From: Caenimonas soli
Lineage (GTDB): Bacteria; Pseudomonadota; Gammaproteobacteria; Burkholderiales; Burkholderiaceae_C
DNA: 64,000 nt
Reading direction: 5' to 3'
Assembly: GCF_013155545.1 (NCBI RefSeq)
Contig: NZ_JABJVV010000013.1
Span: forward strand, 1 to 64,000
A program made the translations under genes and the position numbers. Below the pieces are notes generated by a model. It was not told the DNA's origin and did no database searches. It worked only from the letters and a program-made list of their open reading frames with translations. Positions 1-10,519 of the stretch are shown here, piece after piece. How positions within the stretch are numbered: the first letter of the stretch is position 1; the number at the start of each line of letters is the position of its first letter.

Positions 1-180
1 CACCGCTGGTACTACGTGCCCGACCTGACGCGAGACGAGTTCTTTCTGTTCAAGGGCTATGATTCCGCAGATCACTACCATCGGTGGTCTGCTCACGGCA
101 GTTTTGACAATCGTCGCGCGTATCCGAACGCCAATCCGCGCGAGAGTGTCGAGAGTCGGTTCTACGTGTACTACGAGTGA
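1..180 (+). CDS. CmcJ/NvfI-like oxidoreductase, C-terminal fragment (cut by window edge)
   Basis: Frame 1 is open from the first base to a TGA at 178-180, giving 59 residues. They contain WYYVPDLTRDEFFLFKGYDS, an HGSFDN stretch and RESVESRFYVYYE at the end. This order (W-Y-P, E-x-F-x-F-K-x-Y-D-S, H-x-x-F-D, R-E-S-x-E-x-R) is the C-terminal signature of the CmcJ/NvfI family of putative 2-oxoglutarate/Fe(II)-type oxygenases. The 5' part lies outside the window, so substrate and start cannot be judged. Family assignment is from recognised motifs, not a search. Confidence 0.75.
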   Translation, partial: HRWYYVPDLTRDEFFLFKGYDSADHYHRWSAHGSFDNRRAYPNANPRESVESRFYVYYE

Positions 181-357
181 CCGGCCGACCATCGCTTCCA
201 GCCTTTCAAGGCGTTGCGTTCGCAGCTGGCCGGGCGGCGCCAAGGCTGCGGTGTGTCACGTAGCTGTTGACTCGTTCAAGTAGCCAATGGCCGTCGCCCC
301 ATGCGAACCTCGATGCTCCTTTGATGGGCCCGGCGGCAGTGCAGGCGTTTCGCTCCG

Positions 358-1206
358 GTGACCTCGCAACATCGCCATGGGGTGCACCTGATGCTGGTTG
401 GCAGCGCGTGCATGGTCATCAACGACGCGCTGATTAAACTTGCCACTCAGTCGATCCCAGTCTCCCAAGTGATCTTCGTGCAGGGCTTGTGCATGATGAT
501 CTTGCTGGTTGCCATCGCAGTAGCAATGCGCATACCACTGCGCGCGAACTTCTTCACCGATCGCATAGTGCTGTTGAGGTCAGCACTGAACGCGCCCGGG
601 CTCTTCACTTTCGTCGCCGCGCTCAAGCACATGCCGCTCGCGAATGCCATTGCGATCGGCATGGCAACACCACTCATGGCGAGCCTCCTGGCTGTGTTTA
701 TCTTCAATGAAAAAGTGAGTGGCGCCAGATGGCTCGCGATGACCGCGGGGCTCGCAGGGACGCTGTTGATTGTGCAGCCTGCGAGCGACGAGTTCAACGC
801 ATGGTCCTTAGTTGTTCTCGTAGGCTCATTCTTCGGCGCATGCCGCGACGTGGCCACTCGGTCAGTCCGTAAAGACATTCCGTCACTGGTCCTCACAATC
901 GGCGCTGTGGTCGTGATGACGATGTGCGCAGGGGCTGGGGGACTCGCAGAAGATTGGCGGCTGTTGAGCCTACCGCAAATCGCGGTGCTCGCTGCGGCAA
1001 GCGCTTTCCTCTGCTCTTCGTTCTTTCTTGCGACTGTCGCCATGCGGGAAGGGGAGTTCGCCGTGCTCGGGCCAATCAGGTATTCGACGCTAATCTTTGG
1101 CGCCCTGCTGGGCTATGGCATCTGGGGTGATATCCCGGGTTTCGTCGCTCTCTGCGGCATGGTTCTCACGGTCCTGGCTGGGCTTTGCCTCGTCCGTCTG
1201 CGTTAG
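358..1206 (+). CDS. EamA/DMT-superfamily inner-membrane transporter
   Basis: A 282-residue protein with a GTG start and about ten hydrophobic segments arranged as two repeats, as in drug/metabolite exporters of the EamA (RhaT/YdcZ) type. The first half has MLVGSACMVINDALIKLA and the LANAIAIGMATPLMAS turn typical of EamA repeat 1. The second half ends GYGIWGDIPGFVALCGMVLTV, typical of repeat 2. Length (about 280-300 residues) fits the family. It probably exports a small metabolite across the inner membrane; substrate is unknown. It stands alone on the plus strand, with 177 bases of empty sequence before it and an amidase remnant after it. Confidence 0.85.
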   Translation: MTSQHRHGVHLMLVGSACMVINDALIKLATQSIPVSQVIFVQGLCMMILLVAIAVAMRIPLRANFFTDRIVLLRSALNAPGLFTFVAALKHMPLANAIAIGMATPLMASLLAVFIFNEKVSGARWLAMTAGLAGTLLIVQPASDEFNAWSLVVLVGSFFGACRDVATRSVRKDIPSLVLTIGAVVVMTMCAGAGGLAEDWRLLSLPQIAVLAAASAFLCSSFFLATVAMREGEFAVLGPIRYSTLIFGALLGYGIWGDIPGFVALCGMVLTVLAGLCLVRLR

Positions 1207-1377
1207 ATCAACCTTCATGCTGCTCGGCCAACGACCACCGGGACCGCACCGACGCGGTCCCTACATCTCGTCCACCTCGCGCGCGCTCATCACGAACGGC
1301 GGCGAGAAAGCGAGATGTCGCCGTGGGGCCTGGCGCGAGCTAGCAGGTCCCTGTCGCTTGCCGCCTGAATTATGCGC

Positions 1378-2116
1378 GCGGCGACCTTCAGGCGCGGGGT
1401 CGAATCGCTTCTTCATTGCCGGATCGGCCACGAATTCCAAGGCTTCCATCATTCCAACCGACCGCACGTTGGCGCTGGAAGACGCAGCTTCTGTCTTTCG
1501 CGATCGTGGCGCGGTGGTTGTCGATGTCACGTTGCCGCCGCTCGCCGATTGGTCGGCGCGCGGCGAGATCATCGCGTTGGCCGAGGGTTATGCGGTCCAT
1601 GAGAAATGGATGAAGTCGCGTCCGCAGGACTATGGAGAATGCTTCCGCGACTACATCAGCATGGGGGCGTTCCTCAGCGCCGCCGACTATGTCGAGGCGC
1701 AGCGCATGAGACGGGATCTCTGCGCCGCCTTCGACGAGACGATGCGTAAGGTCGACGTGCTGCTCTGCGCGACGTCGCGCAGCGAGGCTCCGTCGATGGA
1801 GACGCCGACGAAGGTGGTGAACTCGTTCGAGCTTCCCTGGTTCAATTCCGCGTTCAACGTCCGCGGCACTCCGGCACTCGCCGTATGCACCGGCTTCACC
1901 GCCGCGGGATTGCCTCTCGGCATGCAGCTGGTAGGCCGTCCTTTCGAGGACGCAACCGTGTTGCGCGCCGGCCATCACTACGAGAAGGCGACACCTTGCG
2001 CGACAGGCGGCCGGCGCTTTCTGCGTAGCGTCTCGCTCGTGGCGCAGCGCCGCAATGGGATCGGGGCCCCCGCATTGGCGACTAGGATCAGGCTCTTCGA
2101 CGGCCTGCCGTGCTGA
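1378..2116 (+). pseudogene. amidase-signature family remnant, N-terminal half missing
   Basis: From about 1450 the frame reads TLALEDAASVFRDRGAVVVDVTLP, then NVRGTPALAVCTGFTAAGLPLGMQLVGRPFEDATVLRAGHHYEKATP. This is the C-terminal half of GatA-like amidases (the G-x-P-x-x-x-x-P and G-L-P-x-G-x-Q-x-x-G motifs). The catalytic Lys/cis-Ser/Ser half is absent upstream, and the residues before about 1440 look unlike the family. The reading frame also overruns the usual end. It is best read as a 5'-truncated, non-functional copy. The exact boundary of homology is uncertain. Confidence 0.65.
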
Positions 2117-2456
2117 ATGCGAGAGAGAGAGGCGGCTCGAGGCGGTCATTGCGCGATGGCTAGAGGCCTCATCTCCGCCTATGTGCCGCCGTAGGCGTCC
2201 GTCGTGGTCGAGTTCGCCTCCAAGTGATGGAAAACGTGCCGAACGCATCGGCGCATTCTCACATGGCTGCTACACCTATTCGGGCCATACGCTAGGTGTC
2301 CGCGGCCAACGCCGTTTGGACCATCCTCGAGCGCGGGGACCCTGAGGCCAGAGCAAAGAGGACCGGGCACCCACTTCCAGTCGCTCTTTCGCAGCGCGTT
2401 CGAAATCTCCCCATCGTCGACGAAGTGCGTGCGCGGCCTCGGTGGGGCCGCAACGC
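2117..2456. other. intergenic gap, no feature seen
   Basis: 340 bases between the amidase remnant and the stop of the aldehyde dehydrogenase on the other strand. I see no convincing short gene, terminator or repeat here. Confidence 0.5.
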
Positions 2457-3962
2457 TTAGTTGTGATTCGCTCCGGTGTGGATGCACGTGTATTTCAGCT
2501 CCATGAATTCGGCGATGCCGTGGCGCGATCCTTCGCGGCCCAAACCAGCCTGCTTCCATCCGCCGAACGGTATGGAGGGCCCCGTGAAAGACGGCGTGTT
2601 CACGGCGACCATTCCATACTCCAGCGCCTTTGAGACCCGATGCGCCCGGCCGAGCGACTCTGTCTGGACATACGCCGCCAGGCCGAGCTCGTTGTTGTTC
2701 GCGCGGGCGATGACTTCTTCCTCGCTGTCGAAGGGCATGACGGCAACGACCGGGCCGAACGTTTCATCGCGCGCGATCTGCATGCCCTCCGTCACGTCGG
2801 AGATTAGCGTCGGCGTGACGAAGTTGCCGCCAAGCGGATTGGGCTGCGTAGTACCAACCAGCAACCGGCCTCCGCAATCAACTGCGTCTTCAATCTGGCG
2901 GCGGCACTTCTCAGCAACAGAGCGACGCGTCATCGGACCGATCTGGGTCGCTTCGTCGAGACCGTGCCCCACACGCAGCTCGCGCACCTTGTCGGCGAGC
3001 AAGCCGCAAAACTCCGCGTACTTACCGCGCTGCACGTACACGCGATTGACCGCAAGGCAGTCCTGGCCCGAGGTCGCGAACTTTGCGGCCATGCAGTCAT
3101 TCACAGCCTTTTCCAGTGGCGCCTCGTCGAACACGATGAAAGGCGCATGCCCGCCGAGTTCGAGCGAGACACGCTTCACGGTAGCAGCGGCATCCCGCAT
3201 AAGAATGCGGCCGACCTCGGTGGAGCCGGTGAATGAGAGGGCGCGCACCACAGTGTGATCATTGAGCCTGTGCACCAAAGCGGGTCCGTCGCCGTGCACG
3301 ACGTTGAAGACGCCGGGCGGCAGCTGCGCTTCCTGCGCCATGCGGGCGAGTGCGAATGCGGACAAAGGCGTTTCGGGTGCGGGCTTCACGACGACACTGC
3401 ATCCCGCCGCGAGTGCCGCCGCAGCCTTCCGCGTGATCATCGCGAACGGGAAGTTCCAGGGAGTGACGATGCCCACCACGCCGACGGGCTGCAATTCCAC
3501 GACGACACTGATGCCGGGTTTGTGCGGCGGGATCGTGTCACCGTACGCGCGCTCGGCTTCCGCCGCGAACCACTCGATAAAGCCGATGCCGTAGCGCACC
3601 TCGCCGAGCGCTTCGGCCAGCGGTTTACCTTGCTCGAGAGTGATGATGCGGGCGATGTCGTGTTCATGCTCGCGGCAGGCGACGGCCCAACGCCGCAGCG
3701 CGTCGCCGCGCTGCCGGGCGAGTACGCCAGCCCACTTTTTCTGTGCGCGTTGAGCATGGACCACCGCGCAGTCGACATGCTCCGGTGTCATCCACGCAGC
3801 TTCAGCGAACGACAAGCCAGTGGCAGGATCTGTCAGCGGCCTGACGTCCCCACAGCTGACCCAAACGCCACCGATGAACGAGCTTTTCTCGAGCATTCCC
3901 GCGGCTTTCAGTTGGGCGGATGCCTCGTGAACTTTCTTAGACCAGAGGGCCTCGACGGTCAT
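2457..3962 (-). CDS. NAD(P)-dependent aldehyde dehydrogenase, succinate-semialdehyde dehydrogenase-like
   Basis: About 501 residues, the normal length for class-3-type ALDH enzymes that oxidise an aldehyde to its acid. Visible motifs in order are VVGIVTPWNFPFAMITRK (cofactor fold), SFTGSTEVGR (Rossmann glycine loop), LELGGHAPFIVFDEA (catalytic Glu in LELGG), SGQDCLAVNR (catalytic Cys; many relatives have SGQTC) and ETFGPVV. The overall pattern is closest to succinate-semialdehyde or glutarate-semialdehyde dehydrogenases (GabD/DavD). The ATG at 3962 is chosen because an AAGGA box lies 10 bases upstream; an ATG at 3980 in the same frame is possible. A decayed Lrp gene lies divergently upstream. 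Substrate is inferred only from family resemblance. Confidence 0.88.
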   Translation of the reverse strand: MTVEALWSKKVHEASAQLKAAGMLEKSSFIGGVWVSCGDVRPLTDPATGLSFAEAAWMTPEHVDCAVVHAQRAQKKWAGVLARQRGDALRRWAVACREHEHDIARIITLEQGKPLAEALGEVRYGIGFIEWFAAEAERAYGDTIPPHKPGISVVVELQPVGVVGIVTPWNFPFAMITRKAAAALAAGCSVVVKPAPETPLSAFALARMAQEAQLPPGVFNVVHGDGPALVHRLNDHTVVRALSFTGSTEVGRILMRDAAATVKRVSLELGGHAPFIVFDEAPLEKAVNDCMAAKFATSGQDCLAVNRVYVQRGKYAEFCGLLADKVRELRVGHGLDEATQIGPMTRRSVAEKCRRQIEDAVDCGGRLLVGTTQPNPLGGNFVTPTLISDVTEGMQIARDETFGPVVAVMPFDSEEEVIARANNNELGLAAYVQTESLGRAHRVSKALEYGMVAVNTPSFTGPSIPFGGWKQAGLGREGSRHGIAEFMELKYTCIHTGANHN

Positions 3963-4118
3963 ATCCTGCGTTTCCTTCATGGACGAGACAGGAGAGGATT
4001 GTTCCGCACAGAGCAACGGCAGATGCAGCAAATCTGCGTGCCCCCAATCTGTTATTCGGCGTCTCTTTCCGTTGCACGCAGTTTTTCGCAAGACGATGGA
4101 ACTTGACAGGTTGGTCAG

Positions 4119-4216
4119 GTTCAGAAGGCGATCCGCGACTCCGCAGGTGATGGCGGGGTGCTACGTGACTTGGGGATGCTGGCTTCGTCCTGATCATCAC
4201 CATCGAAGACATCGCG
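4119..4216 (+). pseudogene. remnant of an Lrp/AsnC regulator C-terminal domain
   Basis: Plus-strand sequence encodes TPQVMAG-YVT, then after a one-base frame change GDAGFVLIITIEDI. This matches the intact Lrp gene at 10520-10996 (TPQVMAGYYVTGDADFVLIVTTEDM), and DNA similarity extends a little upstream with small indels. It is the ligand-binding RAM domain of an Lrp-family regulator. No helix-turn-helix region survives. It sits divergently upstream of the aldehyde dehydrogenase, as the intact copy sits upstream of the thiolase. Confidence 0.7.
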
Positions 4217-4302
4217 TGAAGGCAAGTTGCCGCCTCGCCGGGGCGGGCGCGCTAGGATTGTTCGGGCACGCGCCATGGGCGGAGCGGCAGCCCTGCAAGC
4301 GG

Positions 4303-4336
4303 AAAAAAAAGGGCTCGGCACCTTGGTGCCGAGCCC
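4303..4336 (-). terminator. strong intrinsic terminator (minus strand)
   Basis: Perfect 12-bp stem (4311-4322 with 4325-4336) and a 2-base loop. On the minus strand it is followed by eight T residues (4303-4310). It lies about 500 bases downstream of the SDR stop with no clear gene between, so it either ends the catabolic operon or belonged to a lost gene. Confidence 0.8.
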
Positions 4337-4834
4337 TGAATGCGGTGACCGCACGATACGCACGCACCGCCTTGGAGAAGCGGCGACGCACGAGTCCATG
4401 CGCCGCACGGCGTAGCTTGGCATCCCTGCTGCAGAACGCAAGTCCTGCTGCGGGGGACGCCATCAGCCGCTAGGTTGGCGAGAAACAGACAGCTGAGAAA
4501 AATCAAGATGCTCTCATCAGACTTCTAAACGGACAGCTTTTTGGGGCGGTAATCCTACGCGCGTCACGCATCGCGCCGAACGGTGAACCGCATTCACCGC
4601 CACGCGATGTTTTCGGAACGCGGCCGCCTCCGGCAGCGCTGGGGTATCGAGCCGACTTTCCCCGGAGCCGTTACCTGCCGAGCCGGTGGTTCGTCGACAT
4701 CAAACCGTTAGGGAGAGTGCGCAGCTTGGCGCAGATCGGCTACGAGCAAAGTGTTGATGAGGATGTGCAGTCACCAGCGACGCCGCGCCACGCCCTCCAT
4801 ATTCAAAAGGAGCCGCAGCGGTTGTGCATGGCGA
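4337..4834. other. intergenic gap, no gene recognised
   Basis: About 500 bases between the terminator and the SDR stop. Several short open frames overlap here, but none has a recognisable product. I see no repeat or second hairpin of note. Confidence 0.4.
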
Positions 4835-5599
4835 TTAGATGGTGGTGCCGCCGTCGCAGACGATCGTCGTTCCGGTGGTGAAGCTTGCCGCGCGCGACGC
4901 GAGGTACACGGCGGCACCCGCGATCTCGTCCGGCTCGCCGATGCGGCGCAGCGGCACCTGCGCGCTCACCTTTTCCAACCTCGCAGGGTCTTCCCACAAT
5001 GCGCGGGCGAAATCGGTGCGGATCAGGCCCGGCGCAATACAGTTCACGCGCACGCCGTGAGGCCCGTACTCGTGCGCGAGATTGCGCGCGAGCTGCATGT
5101 CGGCGGCCTTCGACACACAATACGCGCCGATGGTGGTGCTGCCCTTGAGCCCCCCCACGGACGACACGATGATCACAGAGCCGCTCCGGCGCTCTTCCAT
5201 CTGCGGCACGCACATCGAGATCAGCCAGTGGTTGCTGACGATGTTGTTGTCCAGGACCTTGCGAAACTGCTCGTCCGAAATGTCCGCCATGGGGCCGTAG
5301 TACGGATTGCTAGCGGCATTGCAGACTAGGGTGTCGATACGGCCGAAGGCCAGCAACGCGTGATCGACCAGTTTGCGCAATGCCTCCTTTGAAGAAATGT
5401 TCGCTGCCACACCGATCGCGCGTCCCGCGCCGTATCGCTCGTTGATGGATGCGGCCACCTCGTCGGATGCATCCTGGTTGCGCGACGAGATCACGACGTG
5501 CGCGCCATGCTCCGCAAGCCGCTCCGCAATGGCGCGTCCGATGCCGCGCGAGGAACCGGTGATGATCGCGGCCTGGCCGCTGAGGTCGAAAAGATTCAT
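4835..5599 (-). CDS. short-chain dehydrogenase/reductase, FabG-like
   Basis: 254 residues, standard for classical SDR enzymes that oxidise or reduce a hydroxy/keto group with NAD(P). TGSSRGIG near residue 14 is the glycine-rich cofactor motif, NAAS near residue 95 stabilises the fold, and YCVSK near residue 160 is the Tyr-x-x-x-Lys catalytic pair. The end ([13 protein letters not shown]) is typical of FabG-like members. The start overlaps the stop of the acyl-CoA dehydrogenase gene by ATGA, so the two are translationally coupled. It probably acts on a beta-hydroxyacyl or secondary alcohol intermediate of the same pathway; the exact substrate is not visible. Confidence 0.9.
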   Translation of the reverse strand: MNLFDLSGQAAIITGSSRGIGRAIAERLAEHGAHVVISSRNQDASDEVAASINERYGAGRAIGVAANISSKEALRKLVDHALLAFGRIDTLVCNAASNPYYGPMADISDEQFRKVLDNNIVSNHWLISMCVPQMEERRSGSVIIVSSVGGLKGSTTIGAYCVSKAADMQLARNLAHEYGPHGVRVNCIAPGLIRTDFARALWEDPARLEKVSAQVPLRRIGEPDEIAGAAVYLASRAASFTTGTTIVCDGGTTI

Positions 5600-6852
5600 T
5601 TGACCGCCTCCTTGCCATAGCTGCCGTACTTGCCTAATTCGCTCTTGGCGACCGCGTTACGATGCACTTCGTCGGGACCGTCGGCAAAGCGCAGAGTACG
5701 CGCGCCGGCGTAGGAGTACGCCAGCGGGAAGTCCCCGCTGACTCCGCCGCCCCCGTGTGCCTGGATGGCCCAGTCGATCACCTGTTGCGCCATCGACGGC
5801 GCGACCACCTTAATCATCGCAATCTCGTTCTTCGCCGCCTTGTTGCCCGCCACGTCCATCATCCACGCCGCCTTCAGCGTGAGCAGCCGTGCCATGTCGA
5901 TCCTGCAGCGCGCCTCGGCAATTCGCTCCTGAGTCACCGTCTGCTGCGCGATCGTCTTCCCGAACGCCACCCGCGACATCGCGCGTTTGCACATCAGCTC
6001 GAGCGCGCGCTCGGCGAGGCCGATGAGGCGCATGCAATGGTGGATGCGGCCCGGCCCCAGGCGACCCTGCGCGATCTCGAAGCCGCGGCCTTCTCCCAGG
6101 AGCATGTTGCCCGCGGGCACGCGGACGTTCTCAAAGTACATCTCCACGTGACCGTGCGGCGCGTCGTCATAGCCGAAGACCGTGAGAGGTCGCACGATGC
6201 GGATGCCCGGCGTGTCCGCTGGTACTACGATCATGCTCTGCTGCGAATGCTTGTGCGCTTGCGGGTCGCTTTTTCCCATCGTGATGAACACCTTGCAGTG
6301 CGAATGGCCCGCCCCGGAGATCCACCACTTGTGCCCGTTGATCACATAGTGGTCATCATCGCGCTCAATGCGTGTGCAGATGTTGGTGGCGTCAGAGGAT
6401 GCCACCTCAGGCTCGGTCATCGCGAACGCGGAGCGAATCTCTCCGTCCAGCAGCGGCTTGAGCCAGTGCGCCTTGATGTCCCCGGAGCCGTAGCGCGCGA
6501 TCGTTTCCATGTTGCCCGTGTCGGGCGCGGAACAGTTAAAAACCTCGCTGGACCAGCGCACGCGACCCATGATCTCGGCGAGCGGCGCGTATTCCGAATT
6601 GGTGAGGCCCGCACCTTGATACCCAGAAGCTTCGGCGGTGTCCTTGGGCAGAAACAGGTTCCACAGGCCGGAGGCGCGGGCCTTTGCCTTGAGCTTTTCC
6701 ACAATCTGGAGCTCGCTCCAGCGCTTACCTGCCGCTGTGTTAGCCGCGAGCTCCGCCTCATAGTCCTTTTCGGCGGGGTAGATGTAGTCGTCCATGAACT
6801 TGAGCAGCCGGGCCTGGAGCTCCTTGGTCGAGGGCGAGTAGTCGAAATCCAT
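5596..6852 (-). CDS. acyl-CoA dehydrogenase, ACAD10/11-like
   Basis: 418 residues. It starts [20 protein letters not shown] and contains [17 protein letters not shown] (FAD/substrate loop), [10 protein letters not shown], a C-terminal [16 protein letters not shown] stretch and the [19 protein letters not shown] end. The [13 protein letters not shown] and [13 protein letters not shown] patterns mark the bacterial group related to human ACAD10/11. These enzymes introduce the alpha-beta double bond in acyl-CoA and can also process 4-hydroxyacyl-CoA after phosphorylation by a partner kinase. The gene follows the APH-like phosphotransferase gene and overlaps the SDR gene, the classic ACAD/APH pairing that in ACAD10/11 occurs as one fused protein. 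Confidence 0.92.
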   Translation of the reverse strand: MDFDYSPSTKELQARLLKFMDDYIYPAEKDYEAELAANTAAGKRWSELQIVEKLKAKARASGLWNLFLPKDTAEASGYQGAGLTNSEYAPLAEIMGRVRWSSEVFNCSAPDTGNMETIARYGSGDIKAHWLKPLLDGEIRSAFAMTEPEVASSDATNICTRIERDDDHYVINGHKWWISGAGHSHCKVFITMGKSDPQAHKHSQQSMIVVPADTPGIRIVRPLTVFGYDDAPHGHVEMYFENVRVPAGNMLLGEGRGFEIAQGRLGPGRIHHCMRLIGLAERALELMCKRAMSRVAFGKTIAQQTVTQERIAEARCRIDMARLLTLKAAWMMDVAGNKAAKNEIAMIKVVAPSMAQQVIDWAIQAHGGGGVSGDFPLAYSYAGARTLRFADGPDEVHRNAVAKSELGKYGSYGKEAVK

Positions 6853-6876
6853 CGTGCGTTCCTTTTTTTGTTGCGT

Positions 6877-7986
6877 TCAGGCCATCTCGGCGAATCGCCA
6901 CGCGAGTTGCGCGGCAGGGCGCGCAGTGACCGCGGCCGCGGCGGCTTGCGCACTCGAGGCCGTGCCGGCCTCGACACGCTTCGCAATACCTTGACGGATC
7001 GCGGCAATGCGAAAGAGGTTGTAGGCCATATAGAAGTTCCAGTCCGCCCTGAGTTCGTCCGGGTTGGCCAGGCGCGTACGCTCGCAGTAGTGGCGGATGT
7101 ACTCGTCTTCACCGGGAATCCCCAAGGAGTTGAGGTCGAGCCCGCCGACGCCCCGCAGCGAACCCGCGGGAATGTGCCGCGGCATGCAGTGGTAGCTGAA
7201 GTCCGCGAACGGATGCCCCAGCGTCGAAAGCTCCCAATCCAAAACTGCGATGACTCGAGGCTCGTGGCGATGGAACATGAGGTTATCCAGGCGAAAGTCA
7301 CCATGCACGATGGAAACCTTGCTCTCGTCGCGCGCGGCCGCGGGAATGTGCCGCGGCAGCCAGTCCACCAGGCTTTCCATCTCCGGGATCGGCTGTGACA
7401 TCGGGCCGGCGCCGTCCGTAGAGGATTTGTATTGCCTGCTCCAGCGGCCAATCTGCCGCTCGAAGTAGTTGCCGGGCTTGCCGTAACCTGCCAGCCCGGC
7501 CGAAGCGAAGTCCACCATGTGAAGGGCGGAGATCACGCGATTCATCTCCTCGTAGATTTCACCGCGCTGCGCGGGCGTCATACCGGGCAGCGACTGATCC
7601 CACAGCACCCGGCCTTCCATGTACTCCATCACGTAGAACGCACGGCCAATGATGGATTCGTCCTCGCACAGACAACACATGCGGGGCACGGGCACGCCAG
7701 TGCCAGCCAGCGCGTTCATAACCGTGAATTCACGCTCAATTGCATGCGCGGAAGGAAGCAGTTTTGCTAGGGGCCCCGGTTTTGCGCGCATCACGTAGCT
7801 GCGCGTCGGCGTATCGAGCTTGTACGTGGGGTTCGACTGCCCCCCCTTGAACATTTCTACATGCAACGCGCCGCGAAAGCCCTCGAGGTTGCGCGCCAGC
7901 CAGACACTGAGTGCCTGCACATCGAAGTGATGGTCTTCGGCGACAGGACGCGTGCCGATGAATTGATCCGTGTTGGCTTCAGTCAT
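6877..7986 (-). CDS. APH-like phosphotransferase, ACAD10/11 kinase-domain type
   Basis: 369 residues of the aminoglycoside-phosphotransferase (protein-kinase-like) fold. Key motifs are GGQSNPTYKL (nucleotide loop), YVMRAKP (ATP-binding Lys), VHGDFRLDNLMFH (Brenner motif with catalytic Asp and Asn) and VLDWELSTLGHPFADFSY (metal-binding Asp). This subgroup is regularly found beside acyl-CoA dehydrogenases and is thought to phosphorylate a hydroxyacyl-CoA rather than an antibiotic. The ATG at 7986 is preferred; a GTG at 7995 is in frame. Its start overlaps the regulator gene's stop, so crp-like, kinase, dehydrogenase and SDR genes form one operon. Confidence 0.88.
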   Translation of the reverse strand: MTEANTDQFIGTRPVAEDHHFDVQALSVWLARNLEGFRGALHVEMFKGGQSNPTYKLDTPTRSYVMRAKPGPLAKLLPSAHAIEREFTVMNALAGTGVPVPRMCCLCEDESIIGRAFYVMEYMEGRVLWDQSLPGMTPAQRGEIYEEMNRVISALHMVDFASAGLAGYGKPGNYFERQIGRWSRQYKSSTDGAGPMSQPIPEMESLVDWLPRHIPAAARDESKVSIVHGDFRLDNLMFHRHEPRVIAVLDWELSTLGHPFADFSYHCMPRHIPAGSLRGVGGLDLNSLGIPGEDEYIRHYCERTRLANPDELRADWNFYMAYNLFRIAAIRQGIAKRVEAGTASSAQAAAAAVTARPAAQLAWRFAEMA

Positions 7987-8692
7987 CCGTGTCACTTAGG
8001 CGCAGCAGCGCCTCCCGGTTGCGCACGATGACAACACCGGGCGCCTCGATCCGGATGGCCTTCTCGCGTCGCATGGCGCTTAGTACCTCGTTTACGCGCT
8101 GGCGCGACGCGCCCAGCAGCTCCGCGAGCTCATTCTGCGCGAGCCGTAGGCCGATCCGAACTTCGCGCCCCGCTGACGGTACGCCGTAGCTGCGCACCAG
8201 GTGCAGCAGCTTTTTGGCTACCCGGGCACGCAGCGGCAGCGTGCTGAGGTCCTCGATCGCATTGAACATCCACCGCCGCCGCCGAGCCTGCAGGCGCAGC
8301 AGCGCGGGGTAAAGCTCGACGTGCTCCGAAAGAATGCGATGCACGTCTTCGCATGCCACCCTCAGCAGAGTGGTTTCGCCGTGTGCAAACGCATCCTGAG
8401 CGAGGCGTCCGCCGTCGAACATCGCCATGATGCCGAACCACGAGCCGGGGTCCACATACATGAATGTCAGTTGCCGCCCTGTGGCTGTGGTCGTGCCCAC
8501 GCGCACGGCGCCTTTGGCGACCGCGCTCCATGCCCGCGCCATCTCGCCACGGGCCGAGATCGGCTCACCGTCCCTGTAGCGTCTGACGCAGGCGTATCGG
8601 AGGATGTCATGCCGCAGTTCGGCTGAAAGCGATGAAAACCAGGGATCCGAGTCAATTGCATCCCGTTCGTTCGTGTTCAGGTGCCAAGTCAT
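7979..8692 (-). CDS. Crp/Fnr-family transcription regulator
   Basis: 237 residues: an N-terminal cyclic-nucleotide-binding-like beta barrel (about 25-145, including GEPISARGEMARAWSAVAKG and VDPGSWFGIMAMFDGG), a dimer helix, and a C-terminal winged helix-turn-helix (LAQNELAELLGASRQRVNEVLSAM, about 185-210). The cysteines of the Fnr iron-sulphur cluster are not arranged as in Fnr, so it is not an oxygen sensor of that kind. The first gene of the kinase/ACAD/SDR operon, it probably controls that operon. A small palindrome lies 36 bases upstream of the start. Confidence 0.88.
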   Translation of the reverse strand: MTWHLNTNERDAIDSDPWFSSLSAELRHDILRYACVRRYRDGEPISARGEMARAWSAVAKGAVRVGTTTATGRQLTFMYVDPGSWFGIMAMFDGGRLAQDAFAHGETTLLRVACEDVHRILSEHVELYPALLRLQARRRRWMFNAIEDLSTLPLRARVAKKLLHLVRSYGVPSAGREVRIGLRLAQNELAELLGASRQRVNEVLSAMRREKAIRIEAPGVVIVRNREALLRLSDTDD

Positions 8693-8727
8693 GTGTGGTG
8701 AAGCTTAGGGGATCCCGCTCGGTGGGT

Positions 8728-8738
8728 TGATTCAATCA
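8728..8738. promoter_or_regulatory. palindrome upstream of the Crp/Fnr-like gene
   Basis: TGATTCAATCA is an 11-base palindrome with a single central base, and resembles a short Fnr/Crp half-site pair (TTGAT...ATCA). It sits 36 bases before the regulator's ATG and could be an autoregulatory operator. Binding is an inference. Confidence 0.35.
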
Positions 8739-8949
8739 TTCGCGAAAAAACCTCGAAAGCGGCCTTTTGAGGCTGCTCAACGCCTCCTCCCGAACAGGCA
8801 TGTGATGTCGTGGTCCGGCAGCCCCCCGCTACCGCCAAACGCCGGCGCCACGGTCGGAAATCTCTCCCATTCCCGCGAATAGGCTTTGCGCGCCTTGGGT
8901 CCTGTCATGGATTGAAACTCTGGAATATGAAATGCGGGGAGGGATAGTC

Positions 8950-10155
<1,206 letters not shown>

Positions 10156-10519
10156 ATTTGAATAGGGACTGGGACGACCGATTCACTGTATCTATTGTCG
10201 GGATCCCTGAGATGCAATGAACAGCCCATTCGCGCGCAAAAACCGCGTTTGCACAGTCTTCGGCGGCGGAATTCCACTCAGGGGCCTCACGGCGGTTCTC
10301 ATGACTACGCGCGCGCTGCACAACCGGCTCCTCGCTTGCCGCCGCCTCCTGTCCCCTGGGGTCGCCCGACGCCAGGAGCCCCTCAAGCGCCCGCGGAATG
10401 CCGGCACGCGCCGCCGGCTGGCTGCGAGCCTGGTAGCGCCTGAGCTTGCAGAAAAACATCGTTTGATTTATCTTATGTCCTGTTTCAATGCAGTCATCAC
10501 GCAGTTTTTGGGCACAGCA
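10156..10519. other. divergent thiolase/Lrp intergenic region
   Basis: 364 bases. The part nearest the Lrp gene (about 10445-10500) is AT-rich and probably carries the Lrp promoter. The middle (10200-10440) has long open frames on both strands with no recognisable protein, and may be decayed coding DNA. No clear palindromic Lrp site was identified by eye. Confidence 0.4.

Noticed and set aside
5662..7398. Long plus-strand open frame (578 residues) opposite the acyl-CoA dehydrogenase and kinase genes
   Set aside because: The protein is rich in His and Arg with no recognisable motifs; it is the antisense shadow of two confidently identified genes in GC-rich DNA.
10156..10500. Possible acyl-CoA-enzyme remnant on the minus strand between thiolase and Lrp
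   Set aside because: A stretch near 10200-10440 looks protein-like, but no family motif could be matched and both strands are open, so it is not called.
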